Part shown: positions 24,779 through 33,969 of the stretch, piece after piece | How the letters are laid out: each line of letters opens with the position of its first letter | Position numbering within the stretch: position 1 is the stretch's first letter | NCBI RefSeq assembly: GCF_036881715.1 | Contig: NZ_JBAKBF010000001.1 | Span: 1 to 64,000 of the forward strand | Source: Pannonibacter anstelovis | GTDB taxonomy: Bacteria; Pseudomonadota; Alphaproteobacteria; Rhizobiales; Stappiaceae | Direction of reading: 5' to 3' | Length of the DNA stretch: 64,000 nucleotides | The notes under the pieces: model-generated | Seen by the model: the letters and a program-made list of their open reading frames with translations, nothing else | Told to the model about the DNA's origin: nothing | Database searches by the model: none | Program-made: the position numbers and the translations under genes

Positions 24779-26080
24779 TCAAGCGTAATCGTAGACCTTG
24801 CGGCCTGCAACAATGGTTGTGAGCACCCGGCCCGAGAAACGCGCATCTTCGAACGGCGAGTTCTTGGAGCGGGAGCGGATGGCCTTCTTTTCAAGCACCC
24901 AGGGCCGGTCCAGATCGAAGACAATCACGTCGGCCGGAGCACCTGCCGTGAGGCGGCCGGCGTCAAGGCCCAGCCGGTTGGCCGGGTTCAGCGTCATGGC
25001 GCGCAGCAGCGGCAGAAGGCCGATGTCGCCTGCATGATAAAGCCGTAGAGCAGCGGCCAGCAGGGTTTCAAGGCCGATGGCCCCGTCCTCGGCTTCCGCC
25101 CAGGGGTGGCGCTTGGTTTCCACGTCTTGCGGGTCATGGTTGGAGCAGATGATGTCGATGGTGCCATCGGCCACGGCCTGCACCATGGCCATGCGGTCAT
25201 TCTCATCGCGCAGGGGCGGCGACATCTTGAAGAAGGTCCGGTAGGGCCCGATGTCGTTCTCGTTCTGCGTCAGATGGTTGATGGACACGCCCGCCGTCAC
25301 GTCCAGCCCCCGGTCCTTGCCGGTCTGAATGGCAGCGGCTCCCTCCGAGGTGGAGACGAGATTGGCGTGATAGCGCCCGCGGGACATGCCGACGAGCCTG
25401 AGGTCCCGCTCGATCATGATGATCTCGGCCTCGCGCGGCACACCGGAAAGCCCCTTCCACGAGGCATTGAGACCGGCATTCATGGTGCCGCCCGCCAGAT
25501 CCGGATCTTCCGTGTGATGCACGACCAGCGCGCCGAAGTCCCGCGCATAGGTCATGATCCGGCGCATGATCTGCGCATTGCGGACGGACTTGTGGCCGTT
25601 GGTGAAGGCAACGGCTCCGGCTTCCTGCAACAGGCCGATTTCGGTCATGTCCTGCCCGGCAAGGCCCTTGGTGAGGGCGGCCATGGGCCGGACATTGACC
25701 ACCGCCGTGTCGCGGGCGCGGCGCAGGATGAAATCCACCAGTGCCGGATCGTCGATCACCGGATCGGTCTCGGGCATGGTGACGATGGTGGTGACACCAC
25801 CTGCGGCTGCTGCCTCGCTGGCGCTGGCCAGCGTTTCGCGGTGCTCGTGGCCAGGCTCGCCCACCGACACGCACATGTCGATGAGGCCGGGCGCGACGAT
25901 GGCGCCTTCGCAGTCGATGATCTCGGCGCCATAGGGCGCGCCCTGGTTCTGGGCTTCGGGGCCGGCCGCCAGAATGGTGCCATCGGCGATGATCACGCTG
26001 CCATCCGCATCAAGGCCGCGTGCCGGATCGATCACCCGGGCATTCTTGAGAACCAGGGGCTTGGGAGTGTCTTGGGCCAC
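24779..26080 (-). CDS. pyrC: Dihydroorotase-like protein, probably non-catalytic (PyrC'/PyrX type)
   Basis: 433 residues of the class I dihydroorotase fold, downstream of pyrB with 11 bases between. Key residues are lost. The metal-binding DxHxHxR reads DMCVSVG (68-74), with Cys70 and Ser72 for the histidines and Gly74 for the substrate arginine. The catalytic Asp in the usual TDHAPH reads SNHDPQ. Such degenerate partners are known to support aspartate carbamoyltransferase assembly in some bacteria. A catalytic dihydroorotase should then be encoded elsewhere. The start is GTG 26080 after AGGAGCC. Confidence 0.85.
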   Translation of the reverse strand: MAQDTPKPLVLKNARVIDPARGLDADGSVIIADGTILAAGPEAQNQGAPYGAEIIDCEGAIVAPGLIDMCVSVGEPGHEHRETLASASEAAAAGGVTTIVTMPETDPVIDDPALVDFILRRARDTAVVNVRPMAALTKGLAGQDMTEIGLLQEAGAVAFTNGHKSVRNAQIMRRIMTYARDFGALVVHHTEDPDLAGGTMNAGLNASWKGLSGVPREAEIIMIERDLRLVGMSRGRYHANLVSTSEGAAAIQTGKDRGLDVTAGVSINHLTQNENDIGPYRTFFKMSPPLRDENDRMAMVQAVADGTIDIICSNHDPQDVETKRHPWAEAEDGAIGLETLLAAALRLYHAGDIGLLPLLRAMTLNPANRLGLDAGRLTAGAPADVIVFDLDRPWVLEKKAIRSRSKNSPFEDARFSGRVLTTIVAGRKVYDYA

Positions 26081-26091
26081 GGATCAGGCTC

Positions 26092-27048
26092 CTACTGGTT
26101 CGGCAGATGGGCGGCGAGGGCTTCCAGCACGGCCATGCGCACGGCCACGCCCATTTCCACCTGTTCGCGGATGAGGCTCTGCGGCCCGTCGGCCACTGCC
26201 GGGTCGATTTCGACGCCCCGGTTCATCGGGCCGGGATGCATGACGAGCGCATCTTCCTTGGCATAGGCCAGTTTTTCCGCATCAAGCCCGTAATAGCGGT
26301 AATACTCGCGCACGGACGGAATGAAGGCGCCATTCATGCGCTCGCGCTGCAGGCGCAGCATCATGACGATGTCGGCGCCCTTAAGGCCTTCCTTCATGTC
26401 GCGGAACACCTCCACGCCCATCCGGTCAATGCCGCTGGGCAGCAGGGTGGAGGGGGCAACGACGCGCACCCTTGCACCGAGCGCATTCAGCAGGATGATG
26501 TTGGAGCGGGCCACGCGCGAATGCAGGATGTCACCGCATATGGCGACCGTCAGCCGGGCGATCTTGCCCTTGTGGCGGCGGATGGTCAGGGCATCCAGCA
26601 GCGCCTGTGTCGGGTGCTCGTGCTGGCCGTCACCGGCGTTGATCACCGAACAGCCCACCTTGCGTGCCAGCAGATGCACCGCGCCTGCCGCATGGTGGCG
26701 CACGACGAGGATATCCGGGTGCATGGCGTTCAGCGTCGCAGCTGTGTCGATCAGCGTCTCGCCCTTCTTCACCGAAGACGCGGAGACCTGCATGTTCATC
26801 ACATCCGCGCCAAGGCGCTTGCCCGCGATCTCGAAGGACGATTGCGTCCGCGTCGAGGCCTCGAAGAACAGGTTGATCTGGGTGCGTCCACGAAGCACCG
26901 GCCGGATCTTTTCAACCTGGCGGGAGACTTCGACAGCCTGATCCGCCCGGTCCAGAAGGCCGAGGATGTCCTGGGGTTGAAGGCCTTCCATGCCCAGCAA
27001 ATGACGATGGGGGAAAAGGCCTGCTCGATGGTTTTCTTGTGCGCTCAT
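26092..27048 (-). CDS. pyrB: Aspartate carbamoyltransferase, catalytic subunit
   Basis: 318 residues. It condenses carbamoyl phosphate and aspartate in pyrimidine synthesis. The carbamoyl-phosphate loop FFEASTRTQSSFE is intact, as are HPTQALLD and the late HPGPMNRGVEI. No regulatory-chain gene (pyrI) is adjacent. The next gene is the degenerate dihydroorotase homologue, consistent with a PyrB-PyrC' complex. Confidence 0.97.
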   Translation of the reverse strand: MSAQENHRAGLFPHRHLLGMEGLQPQDILGLLDRADQAVEVSRQVEKIRPVLRGRTQINLFFEASTRTQSSFEIAGKRLGADVMNMQVSASSVKKGETLIDTAATLNAMHPDILVVRHHAAGAVHLLARKVGCSVINAGDGQHEHPTQALLDALTIRRHKGKIARLTVAICGDILHSRVARSNIILLNALGARVRVVAPSTLLPSGIDRMGVEVFRDMKEGLKGADIVMMLRLQRERMNGAFIPSVREYYRYYGLDAEKLAYAKEDALVMHPGPMNRGVEIDPAVADGPQSLIREQVEMGVAVRMAVLEALAAHLPNQ

Positions 27049-27151
27049 CGAGTGAACTGGATAGGCCTTGTGCGGCGAGTCTACAAGCGCGGAATGGTTT
27101 TGCAGGCGCTCCCGGGCCGCCTGTCCACATGCGCGGCCGGTTCGCGGGCCT

Positions 27152-28078
27152 TCAACCCAAAATCAGCAGGGCTGCCGGAATGGTGACGGCGGCGGCCAAT
27201 GTCTGCAGCGTAATGATCTCTGCCATCAGTTTGGCGTCGCCGCCCATCTGCCGCGCGAGGATGTAGGCGTTGCTGGCGGTCGGTACCGCGCTGGCAATGA
27301 TCACCACCAGCTGAGGCGTGCCCGTGACGTCAAGAAGCAGCGTAAAGCCATAGGCGGCCAGCGGCATCAGCAGGGGGCGCAGGAAAGTGCCGAGCGCAAG
27401 GGCAGGGCCGGGGCGGCGCAGGGAGGAAAGGTCAAGGCTTGCCCCCACGCAGATGATACCGATGGGCAAGGAGGCGCTGCCGAGAATGGCAAGGGTGGAG
27501 CCCACCGCATCCGGCAGGGGCAGGCCTGCAAGGTTCACTAGGATGCCAGCCGCAATGGAAACGATGAAGGGATTGAGTGCCAGATCCTTGCCGATCTTGG
27601 CTGCACTTGGCGGATTGCCGTTGGCATAATGCGACAGCACAAGAATGCTGAGCACATTCAGCAGCGGGATCATGAAGACCATGGCAATGGCCAGCATGGC
27701 CAGACCGTCTTCTCCCACGACGTTTCCGGCAATGGCCAGCGCGATCATGGCGTTCCACCGCAAGGTACCCTGAAAGATCGAGGTGAAGCGCGGGCCGGTA
27801 ATGCCCAATATCCGCTCCAGAGGCAGACGGATTACCAGCAGCAGTGCGGCCAGGGTCAGAATGGCTCCGACCAGCGAAAAGCCCATGCCAAAGGTTGGCA
27901 GCTTCGAGAAATCGACCGTTTCAATGGTGCGGAACAGCACGGCAGGGAACAGGACATAATAAGCCAGCCGCTCGATGCCGCGCCACTGGTCGCCGGTGAT
28001 GAGGCCCGCCCGCGCCACGCCGTAGCCGCAGGCGATGACCAGAATCACAGGCAGGAGAGCACTCAAAGTCATCATCAT
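27152..28078 (-). CDS. AEC-family (auxin efflux carrier) permease
   Basis: 308 residues, with about ten transmembrane helices throughout. It resembles the bile/arsenite/riboflavin-type AEC transporters (motifs such as NPFIVSIAAGI and PTASNAYILARQMGGD). It would move a small organic acid or amino acid; the substrate is unknown. Three consecutive ATG codons open the frame. It lies 12 bases after ruvX and ahead of pyrB on the same strand. Confidence 0.9.
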   Translation of the reverse strand: MMMTLSALLPVILVIACGYGVARAGLITGDQWRGIERLAYYVLFPAVLFRTIETVDFSKLPTFGMGFSLVGAILTLAALLLVIRLPLERILGITGPRFTSIFQGTLRWNAMIALAIAGNVVGEDGLAMLAIAMVFMIPLLNVLSILVLSHYANGNPPSAAKIGKDLALNPFIVSIAAGILVNLAGLPLPDAVGSTLAILGSASLPIGIICVGASLDLSSLRRPGPALALGTFLRPLLMPLAAYGFTLLLDVTGTPQLVVIIASAVPTASNAYILARQMGGDAKLMAEIITLQTLAAAVTIPAALLILG

Positions 28079-28090
28079 GGCGGGAAGCCG

Positions 28091-28618
28091 TCAGTCTTCG
28101 TCATCGATAATGGTGAAGGTGCGCCGGGGTTTTTCCTGCGCCATCTGAAGGTGTCCCAGCCGGTCGAGGAAGCCTTGCAGGATGTAGGCGGCGGCCATCT
28201 TGTCGACGAGTTCTGCCCGCCGGGCCCGGCTGCGGTCTGCTTCGATCAGCGTGCGCGTGACGGCAGCGGTGGACAGGCGCTCGTCCCAATAGGCTATGGG
28301 AAGGGCCGTCTTTTCCGCCAGATTGCGCACGAAAGCGCGGGTTGCCTGCACACGTGGCCCCTCGCTGCCATCCATGTTCAGCGGCAGGCCCATGACCAGC
28401 CCGCCCACGCCCTGCTTTTCACAGATCGCCAGCAGCTTCTGCGCATCCAGCGTGAATTTCTCGCGCCGGATCGTCTCCAGCGGCGTGGCAATGCCCCGGC
28501 CAATGTCGGACAGCGCCAGACCAATGGTCTTGGTGCCAAGGTCAAGACCGATCAGCCGGCTGCCGGGAGCCACAGTGGCGATGAAGTCTTCAAGCGGAAG
28601 AGCGGGGTCGTTTGCCAT
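28091..28618 (-). CDS. ruvX: Putative pre-16S rRNA nuclease / Holliday-junction resolvase homologue
   Basis: 175 residues of the YqgF fold, which processes the 5' end of 16S rRNA in E. coli. The RNase H-like motifs are IGLDLGTKTIGLALSD, the acidic YWDERLST and the C-terminal DKMAAAYILQGFLD. The start is set at ATG 28618; a longer frame upstream lacks homology. The C-terminus carries a small polar tail (RTFTIIDDED). Confidence 0.94.
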   Translation of the reverse strand: MANDPALPLEDFIATVAPGSRLIGLDLGTKTIGLALSDIGRGIATPLETIRREKFTLDAQKLLAICEKQGVGGLVMGLPLNMDGSEGPRVQATRAFVRNLAEKTALPIAYWDERLSTAAVTRTLIEADRSRARRAELVDKMAAAYILQGFLDRLGHLQMAQEKPRRTFTIIDDED

Positions 28619-28810
28619 GAACTGGCGTGTATCAGGTGCCGTGGCCCAAAGCCAGAGGAAGAGGGCTGGTACGCCTTTCCGGCTTCCCACCTGAGACCAG
28701 AGCTTAGATATCAGGTATAAACAGCTGTAAATATTTGTATTTGTATGGAATTAGGGAGCCGGTCCGCTTGACTCAAACAATGAGATATTCATCCGAATTA
28801 TCTGAAATCG

Positions 28811-29506
28811 CTAGGTCATGTGCTCCAGAACAGCCCTTGCCGCGCTGACAAGATGGCGGCGCAGGGCGCGCTCGGCTTCCTTTGCATTCCGCTCGATGAT
28901 GGCATTGACGATGAGTGCATGTTCCTCGTTGGATTTCTTCATCCGCTCGGCCGCCCGCAGCTGCGAGCGGCGGAAGGGCGCAAGCTTCAGCCGCAAGCCA
29001 TGCGCGATCTGGATCAGCTCATCGTTGTGGGTGCCTTCGAAAATGAGCGTGTGGAAACGGGTGTTGCCGTCCTCATAGGCCTCGTGGAGGCAGGTTTCCG
29101 CCATCTCCACCATATCGAGATGCAGGGTTTCCAGCGCTGCGCGCTCGCTCATGGTCATGCGCTCGGCGGCAAAGCGCCCGCAGGTCGCCTCGATCTCGCC
29201 CATGGCCTCGAACAGCTGGTCAATGCGCTCGCGGGTGATGCTGGCAACGATCACGCCGCGATAGGGCACGCGCTCGGCCAGATGGCGGGAGGCAAGGATA
29301 TGCAGTGCTTCGCGCACCGGCGTGCGGGACACGCCGAAGCGTTCGGCCAGGGCGATTTCGTCCAGCCTGCTGCCTGCCTTCAGTTCACCGGCAATGATCT
29401 CGTTCTCCAGCTGACGGGCAATGACGGCGCTGTGCAACTGCTTCTGCGCTCCCGGGGCGGTGATGCCATTGTCCTTTGAAGTGTCCTGCGAGGAGTTCTG
29501 CGTCAT
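28811..29506 (-). CDS. GntR-family regulator, FCD subgroup
   Basis: 231 residues. The winged helix (LENEIIAGELKAGSRLDEIALAERFGVSRTPVREAL, in part) occupies residues about 30-90. It is followed by an all-helical FCD ligand domain with metal-type His residues (FHTLIFEGTHNDELI). Such regulators sense organic acids. Its target is unclear; it is divergent from the UPF0173 gene 265 bases away. Confidence 0.92.
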   Translation of the reverse strand: MTQNSSQDTSKDNGITAPGAQKQLHSAVIARQLENEIIAGELKAGSRLDEIALAERFGVSRTPVREALHILASRHLAERVPYRGVIVASITRERIDQLFEAMGEIEATCGRFAAERMTMSERAALETLHLDMVEMAETCLHEAYEDGNTRFHTLIFEGTHNDELIQIAHGLRLKLAPFRRSQLRAAERMKKSNEEHALIVNAIIERNAKEAERALRRHLVSAARAVLEHMT

Positions 29507-29771
29507 GGGGCCCTTGCTGCATCATCAAGGATAAATGCCGGTAAGACAGTCAGGCCATACCTGCCGCCATACGGGCAAGTGCTCGCACAGCGCAGGTGTT
29601 TCGGCAAGCAGGAAGCTTGCGGCCTGCCTCAGAGGTTGCTGTCCGGGCGGGGCGGCTTATATTCCGGGCTGATTGCGCGCAGCAGCTTGGCTTTAACTTG
29701 CGAGAGCTTGCCTTGCGCCCCTGCCGATCCTGGGGCCCTGTCCGGGGCCGCCTTCAGTCTGGAGCATTGCA

Positions 29772-30479
29772 ATGAAACTGACCTGGCTTGGACATTCCGC
29801 CTTCCGCATCGAGGTGAAGGATGCAGTGGTCCTGATCGACCCGTTCTTCACCGGCAATCCCGGGTTTCCCGCCGGTCTGACGGTGGAAGAAGCCAGCGCC
29901 GGCGTGACCCACATCCTGCTGACCCATGGTCATGATGATCACATCGGTGACACGGTCGCGATTGCCAAGGCGAGCGGGGCACAGGTCATGGCCAATTTCG
30001 AGATCTGCATGTGGCTGTCGGGCAAGGGCATTTCGAACATCAACCCGATGAACTCCGGCGGCATGGTGGATTTGGGGCCGTTCAAGGTGGGGCTGACGCA
30101 GGCAATCCATTCCTCTGCCACCAGCCAGGATGGAGACGGGCTCAAATACATGGGCAACCCGCATGGCATCATCCTGGCAGCGCCCGGCGAGAGTGTGCTC
30201 TATCACATGGGCGACACGGATATTTTCGGCGACATGGCGCTGATCCGCGAGCTGCATCAGCCGAAAATCGGCCTCGTGCCGATTGGTGACCGCTTTACCA
30301 TGGGCGCAAAGGCCGCCGCGCTGGCTTGCAGCCGCTTCTTTGACTTTGAGACCATCATTCCGTGTCACTACGCCTCGTTCCCGATGGTCGACCAGTCGGC
30401 AGAGGGTTTTATCGCCGCGATGGGCTCCAAGGCAGCCACGGTGAAGGCGCCGAAGGCGGGCGAAGCGCTGACGCTCTGA
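29772..30479 (+). CDS. UPF0173 metal-dependent hydrolase
   Basis: 235 residues, a metallo-beta-lactamase fold. Ligands are visible as HSAFR near the start, THGHDDHIGD (about residues 54-63), GDTDIFGDM and CHYASF. The family is widespread but has no assigned substrate. A Shine-Dalgarno GGAG precedes ATG 29772. In related genomes I recall this gene close to ruvX and gatCA, which fits its position here. Confidence 0.92.
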   Translation: MKLTWLGHSAFRIEVKDAVVLIDPFFTGNPGFPAGLTVEEASAGVTHILLTHGHDDHIGDTVAIAKASGAQVMANFEICMWLSGKGISNINPMNSGGMVDLGPFKVGLTQAIHSSATSQDGDGLKYMGNPHGIILAAPGESVLYHMGDTDIFGDMALIRELHQPKIGLVPIGDRFTMGAKAAALACSRFFDFETIIPCHYASFPMVDQSAEGFIAAMGSKAATVKAPKAGEALTL

Positions 30480-30494
30480 TCTTGGCGCCGCCCG

Positions 30495-31220
30495 TCAGAT
30501 CGCCGTGCTGACCTTGTGCCCCGGCGCATAGGTCAGCCGTACGGCGGTGACGGGCATGTCGCCCGAGAAGGTGGTGCGCTCCATGACGAACAGGGCCTCG
30601 CCCGGCTTGCAGTGGAGCATGTCGGCGAGGATCGCACTGGCGCTGGTGGCGGAAAAATCGATGCCGCCACGCGAGAAGGGAATGTTGTGCACCAGCCATT
30701 CATTGGGGCTGATGGTCACGAAATCCTGCGCTTCGGCGCCTTCGACTGCCAGATTGATCCAGCGGTCTTCCTGGCAATAGGGCTTGCCATCCGCCAAATG
30801 CAGGGAAGTAACGTGCAGGCAGGGTGTGCCAGGCTCCAGTGACAGGGCTTGCGCAATGGCAGAGGGCAGGGGCTTTGTGCCGAGTGTCAGCCGCTGATAG
30901 GCATAATCCATGCCCTTGGCCTCCACATCCTGCCGGATGACCGGGATCTGGAACGTTGCGCGGCGCACCGGATTGAGCGGCACACGCGTTCCGGCCTTGC
31001 GGCGCCGCTCCAGCATGCCGAGGATGGCCAGTTCCCGCAGGGCCCTGTTGACGGTGGCCCGCGCGCAGCCAAACTCAGCCGCAAGCTCCTCCTCATGCGG
31101 GATCAGACTGCCTGGCGCCCATTCCCGGTCATGAATGCGCCGCAGCGCTTCTGCCTGAATGGACTGCCAGGTGATCTGTCCAGTTCCTGCGCCCGGCCTG
31201 TTTGCGTCTGCCTTTGTCAT
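30495..31220 (-). CDS. hutC: Histidine utilization repressor HutC
   Basis: 241 residues. It is a GntR/HutC repressor whose DNA binding is relieved by urocanate. The winged helix is at residues about 18-85 (LAAEFGCARATVNRALREL). The C-terminal UTRA domain carries the effector pocket. It follows hutF on the minus strand, and a palindrome suited to it lies in the hutF-hutI promoter region. Confidence 0.95.
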   Translation of the reverse strand: MTKADANRPGAGTGQITWQSIQAEALRRIHDREWAPGSLIPHEEELAAEFGCARATVNRALRELAILGMLERRRKAGTRVPLNPVRRATFQIPVIRQDVEAKGMDYAYQRLTLGTKPLPSAIAQALSLEPGTPCLHVTSLHLADGKPYCQEDRWINLAVEGAEAQDFVTISPNEWLVHNIPFSRGGIDFSATSASAILADMLHCKPGEALFVMERTTFSGDMPVTAVRLTYAPGHKVSTAI

Positions 31221-31257
31221 TCCCCGTGTCCGGTTTTCGCGCGTCCGGTTTCCCCGG

Positions 31258-32682
31258 TCAGGCGTCTTTCAGCTTGCGGATGGTCCGCATGTAAGACTTC
31301 TTGATACTATCCCGCGCCACGTGACGTCCGCCCTTGACCATATGCCGGCCTGCAGCCCAGACGTCGCTGACGATCCGGTCGTCTCCGGCAAAGATCCAGC
31401 TGTCGAGGGCGGTGTCGCCGCTGCGGCCCAGCATGTTGGCATCTTCCGTGTCCAGCGCAAGCAGGTCCGCAAGAAAGCCTTGGGAAATTTCACCTGTCTT
31501 GCGTCCAGCGGCCTGAGCGCCGCCCCGGATCGTCTCCTCGATCAGTACGCGGCCTGTGGAGCGCTCCGCCGTGGCGAGCGCTGCACGCGAGCGGTCGCGC
31601 AGGCGCTGGGAATAGTCGAGGGTGCGCAGCTCTTCTGTGAGGGAAATGCGGATGTTGCTGTCCGATCCAATGCCGAAGCGCCCGCCAGCTGCGGCAAAGT
31701 GCACGCCGTCAAAGATGCCGTCGCCAAGGCTCGATTCCGTGATCGGGCAAAGGCCTGCCACCGCGCCCGTTGCGGCAAGGCCCAGCGTTTCGGCCTCCTC
31801 CATCTGAGTGCAGTGGATCAGGCACCAGCGGCCATCGACGGGCTGGTTGGCCAGAAGCCATTCCACTGGCCTTGCGCCGCGATGGGCCTTCACTTCTTCC
31901 ACCTCGGCCACCTGTTCGGCCAGATGCATGTGCAGCGGCGCATGCGGGCGCAAGGCGGCTGCGCGGGAAAGGTCTTCGGCGGAGACGGCGCGCAGGCTGT
32001 GCGGGGCTACGCCAACGCGGGCATCGGCGGGCAGGGCGCGCAAGGCGGCCTCGGCGCAGTCCACCAGCCTGGCGAAGCGGTCCATGTCATTGCCGAAACG
32101 GATCTGCCCTGGCCCCAGTGCCCGCTTGTCGCAGCCGCCATACTGGTAGAAAACCGGTAGCAGCGTCAGGCCGATACCGGAGGTGGCTGCAGCCGCTGCG
32201 ATGCGGGCGGACATTTCGGCAAGGTCAGCATAGGGCTCACCACCTGGCTGGTGGTGGAGATAGTGGAATTCCACATTGGTGGCGTAACCTGCCTCCAGCA
32301 TCTCCATCTGCACGAAGGCGGCGATCGCTTCCACATCCTCCGGCGTCAGCTGGTCGAGAAAGCGGTACATCAGCTGGCGCCAGGTCCAGAAACTGTCCCG
32401 CGGATCTGGCCCCCGCCGCTCGGTCAGCCCGGCCATGGCACGCTGGAAGGCGTGGGAATGCAGGTTGGCCGGGGCGGGCAGAAGCAGCCCCAAACGCATG
32501 GCATTCTGCTCGGGCTGCGTTCCGGCGGCCACATGGCCTACGGTGCCATCAGCGCCAATATGCACAGTGACGCCGCTTGCCCAGCCATTGGGCAAAAGCG
32601 CCTGCTCCGCCCACAGAACCTGCGCCGCGAAAGACGGGTTTCCGCCACTTGCCGGAGTTTCTCCGTTTCTTGCGCTGCTCAT
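31258..32682 (-). CDS. hutF: Formimidoylglutamate deiminase
   Basis: 474 residues of the amidohydrolase superfamily. It hydrolyses N-formimidoyl-L-glutamate to N-formyl-L-glutamate and ammonia, using one metal. Ligands are visible in PANLHSHAFQRAM, HMHLAEQ, HCTQM and GSDSNIRIS. ATG 32682 is preferred over an upstream frame that runs into the operator. It is transcribed with hutC and away from hutI. Confidence 0.95.
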   Translation of the reverse strand: MSSARNGETPASGGNPSFAAQVLWAEQALLPNGWASGVTVHIGADGTVGHVAAGTQPEQNAMRLGLLLPAPANLHSHAFQRAMAGLTERRGPDPRDSFWTWRQLMYRFLDQLTPEDVEAIAAFVQMEMLEAGYATNVEFHYLHHQPGGEPYADLAEMSARIAAAAATSGIGLTLLPVFYQYGGCDKRALGPGQIRFGNDMDRFARLVDCAEAALRALPADARVGVAPHSLRAVSAEDLSRAAALRPHAPLHMHLAEQVAEVEEVKAHRGARPVEWLLANQPVDGRWCLIHCTQMEEAETLGLAATGAVAGLCPITESSLGDGIFDGVHFAAAGGRFGIGSDSNIRISLTEELRTLDYSQRLRDRSRAALATAERSTGRVLIEETIRGGAQAAGRKTGEISQGFLADLLALDTEDANMLGRSGDTALDSWIFAGDDRIVSDVWAAGRHMVKGGRHVARDSIKKSYMRTIRKLKDA

Positions 32683-32702
32683 TCTTTCGCCGCCTTTGCT
32701 GA

Positions 32703-32731
32703 TTGACAGGGCTATTATGTACATACATAAA
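32703..32731 (+). promoter_or_regulatory. hutI promoter with HutC operator in its spacer
   Basis: A consensus -35 TTGACA (32703-32708) lies 17 bases before CATAAA (32726-32731). Inside the spacer is the perfect palindrome TATGTACATA (32716-32725), close to the TGTATGTACA-type sites bound by HutC. A repressor here would block hutI and, on the other strand, hutF. Confidence 0.7.
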
Positions 32732-32757
32732 TAAACCGAACTTCAGGGGAAACCAAG

Positions 32758-33969
32758 ATGGAACTTCACGGTCCGGCCCTTCTTTCCAACGCAAGGCTTG
32801 TCACCCTGCCGGAGACCGGCGGCTATGGCCTTGTCGAGCGCGGCGCTGTTGCGATCCGCGATGGCCGTATCGAATGGGCGGGGGCGGAAGCGGATCTGCC
32901 GGCAGCTTTCACCGGGTATTCGCGCCATGACCTTGAGGGGCGTCTGGTGACCCCGGCCTTCATCGACTGCCACACCCATCTCATCCACGGCGGCCACCGG
33001 GCGCGGGAGTTCGAGATGCGGCTGGAGGGGGCGAGTTATGAAGAAATCGCCCGCGCCGGTGGCGGTATCGTCTCGTCCGTGTCGGCCACCCGCGCCGCCA
33101 GCGAGGCGGAGCTTGTGGCCTCTGCGCTGCCGCGCCTTGATGCACTGCTGGCCGAAGGCGTGGCCGTGGTGGAGATCAAGTCCGGCTATGGCCTCGACAT
33201 CGAGACCGAGCTGAAGATGCTGCGCGCTGCACGGCGCCTTGCGAGTGAACGCAAGGTGCGGGTACGCACCACCCATCTCGGCGCTCACGCTTTGCCGCCC
33301 GAGTACAAGGGGCGCGAGGATGCCTATCTCGATGAGGTTTGCCTTCCGGGTCTGCGCCGGGCAGCGGCGGAGGGGCTGGTGGATGCGGTCGATGGTTTCT
33401 GCGAGGGTATCGCCTTTTCCGTCGCCTCCATGCGCAAGGTCTTTGATGAGGCCCGCCGCCTCGGCCTGCCGGTAAAACTGCATGCGGAGCAGCTGTCGCA
33501 TCTGGGCGGCACGAAGCTGGCAGCGGACTATGGCGCGCTCTCTGCCGATCACGTGGAATATGCGACCGATGAGGACGCGGCGGCGCTTGCCCGCGCCGGC
33601 ACGGTTGCGGTGCTGCTGCCCGGTGCCTTCTATGCCATCCGCGAGACGCAGGTGCCGCCGGTCGCCGCCTTCCGCGCCCGCGGCGTGCCGATGGCGCTGG
33701 CGACGGATTGCAACCCCGGCACGTCCCCGCTGACCTCCCTGCTGCTGACCATGAACATGGGCTGCACCTTCTTCCGCCTTACCGTGGAAGAAGCGCTGCG
33801 CGGTGTCACGGTCAACGCGGCGCGGGCGCTGGGGCTTTCGGACTGCGGGCGCATTGCACCCGGTCTTCGCGCCGATCTTGCCATCTGGAATGCCGATAAC
33901 CCGGCGGAGCTCGCCTACCGCTTTGGCTTCAATCCCCTTCATGCCCGTATTTTCGGAGGTTCGGAATGA
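32758..33969 (+). CDS. hutI: Imidazolonepropionase
   Basis: 403 residues. It opens the imidazolone ring to give N-formimidoylglutamate, the third step of histidine breakdown. Metal and catalytic residues are visible in DCHTHLIHGG, TTHLGAHALPPE, KLHAEQLSHLGG and ATDCNPGTS. The ribosome site AGGGGA is about nine bases before ATG 32758. It overlaps hutH by four bases. Confidence 0.97.
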   Translation: MELHGPALLSNARLVTLPETGGYGLVERGAVAIRDGRIEWAGAEADLPAAFTGYSRHDLEGRLVTPAFIDCHTHLIHGGHRAREFEMRLEGASYEEIARAGGGIVSSVSATRAASEAELVASALPRLDALLAEGVAVVEIKSGYGLDIETELKMLRAARRLASERKVRVRTTHLGAHALPPEYKGREDAYLDEVCLPGLRRAAAEGLVDAVDGFCEGIAFSVASMRKVFDEARRLGLPVKLHAEQLSHLGGTKLAADYGALSADHVEYATDEDAAALARAGTVAVLLPGAFYAIRETQVPPVAAFRARGVPMALATDCNPGTSPLTSLLLTMNMGCTFFRLTVEEALRGVTVNAARALGLSDCGRIAPGLRADLAIWNADNPAELAYRFGFNPLHARIFGGSE

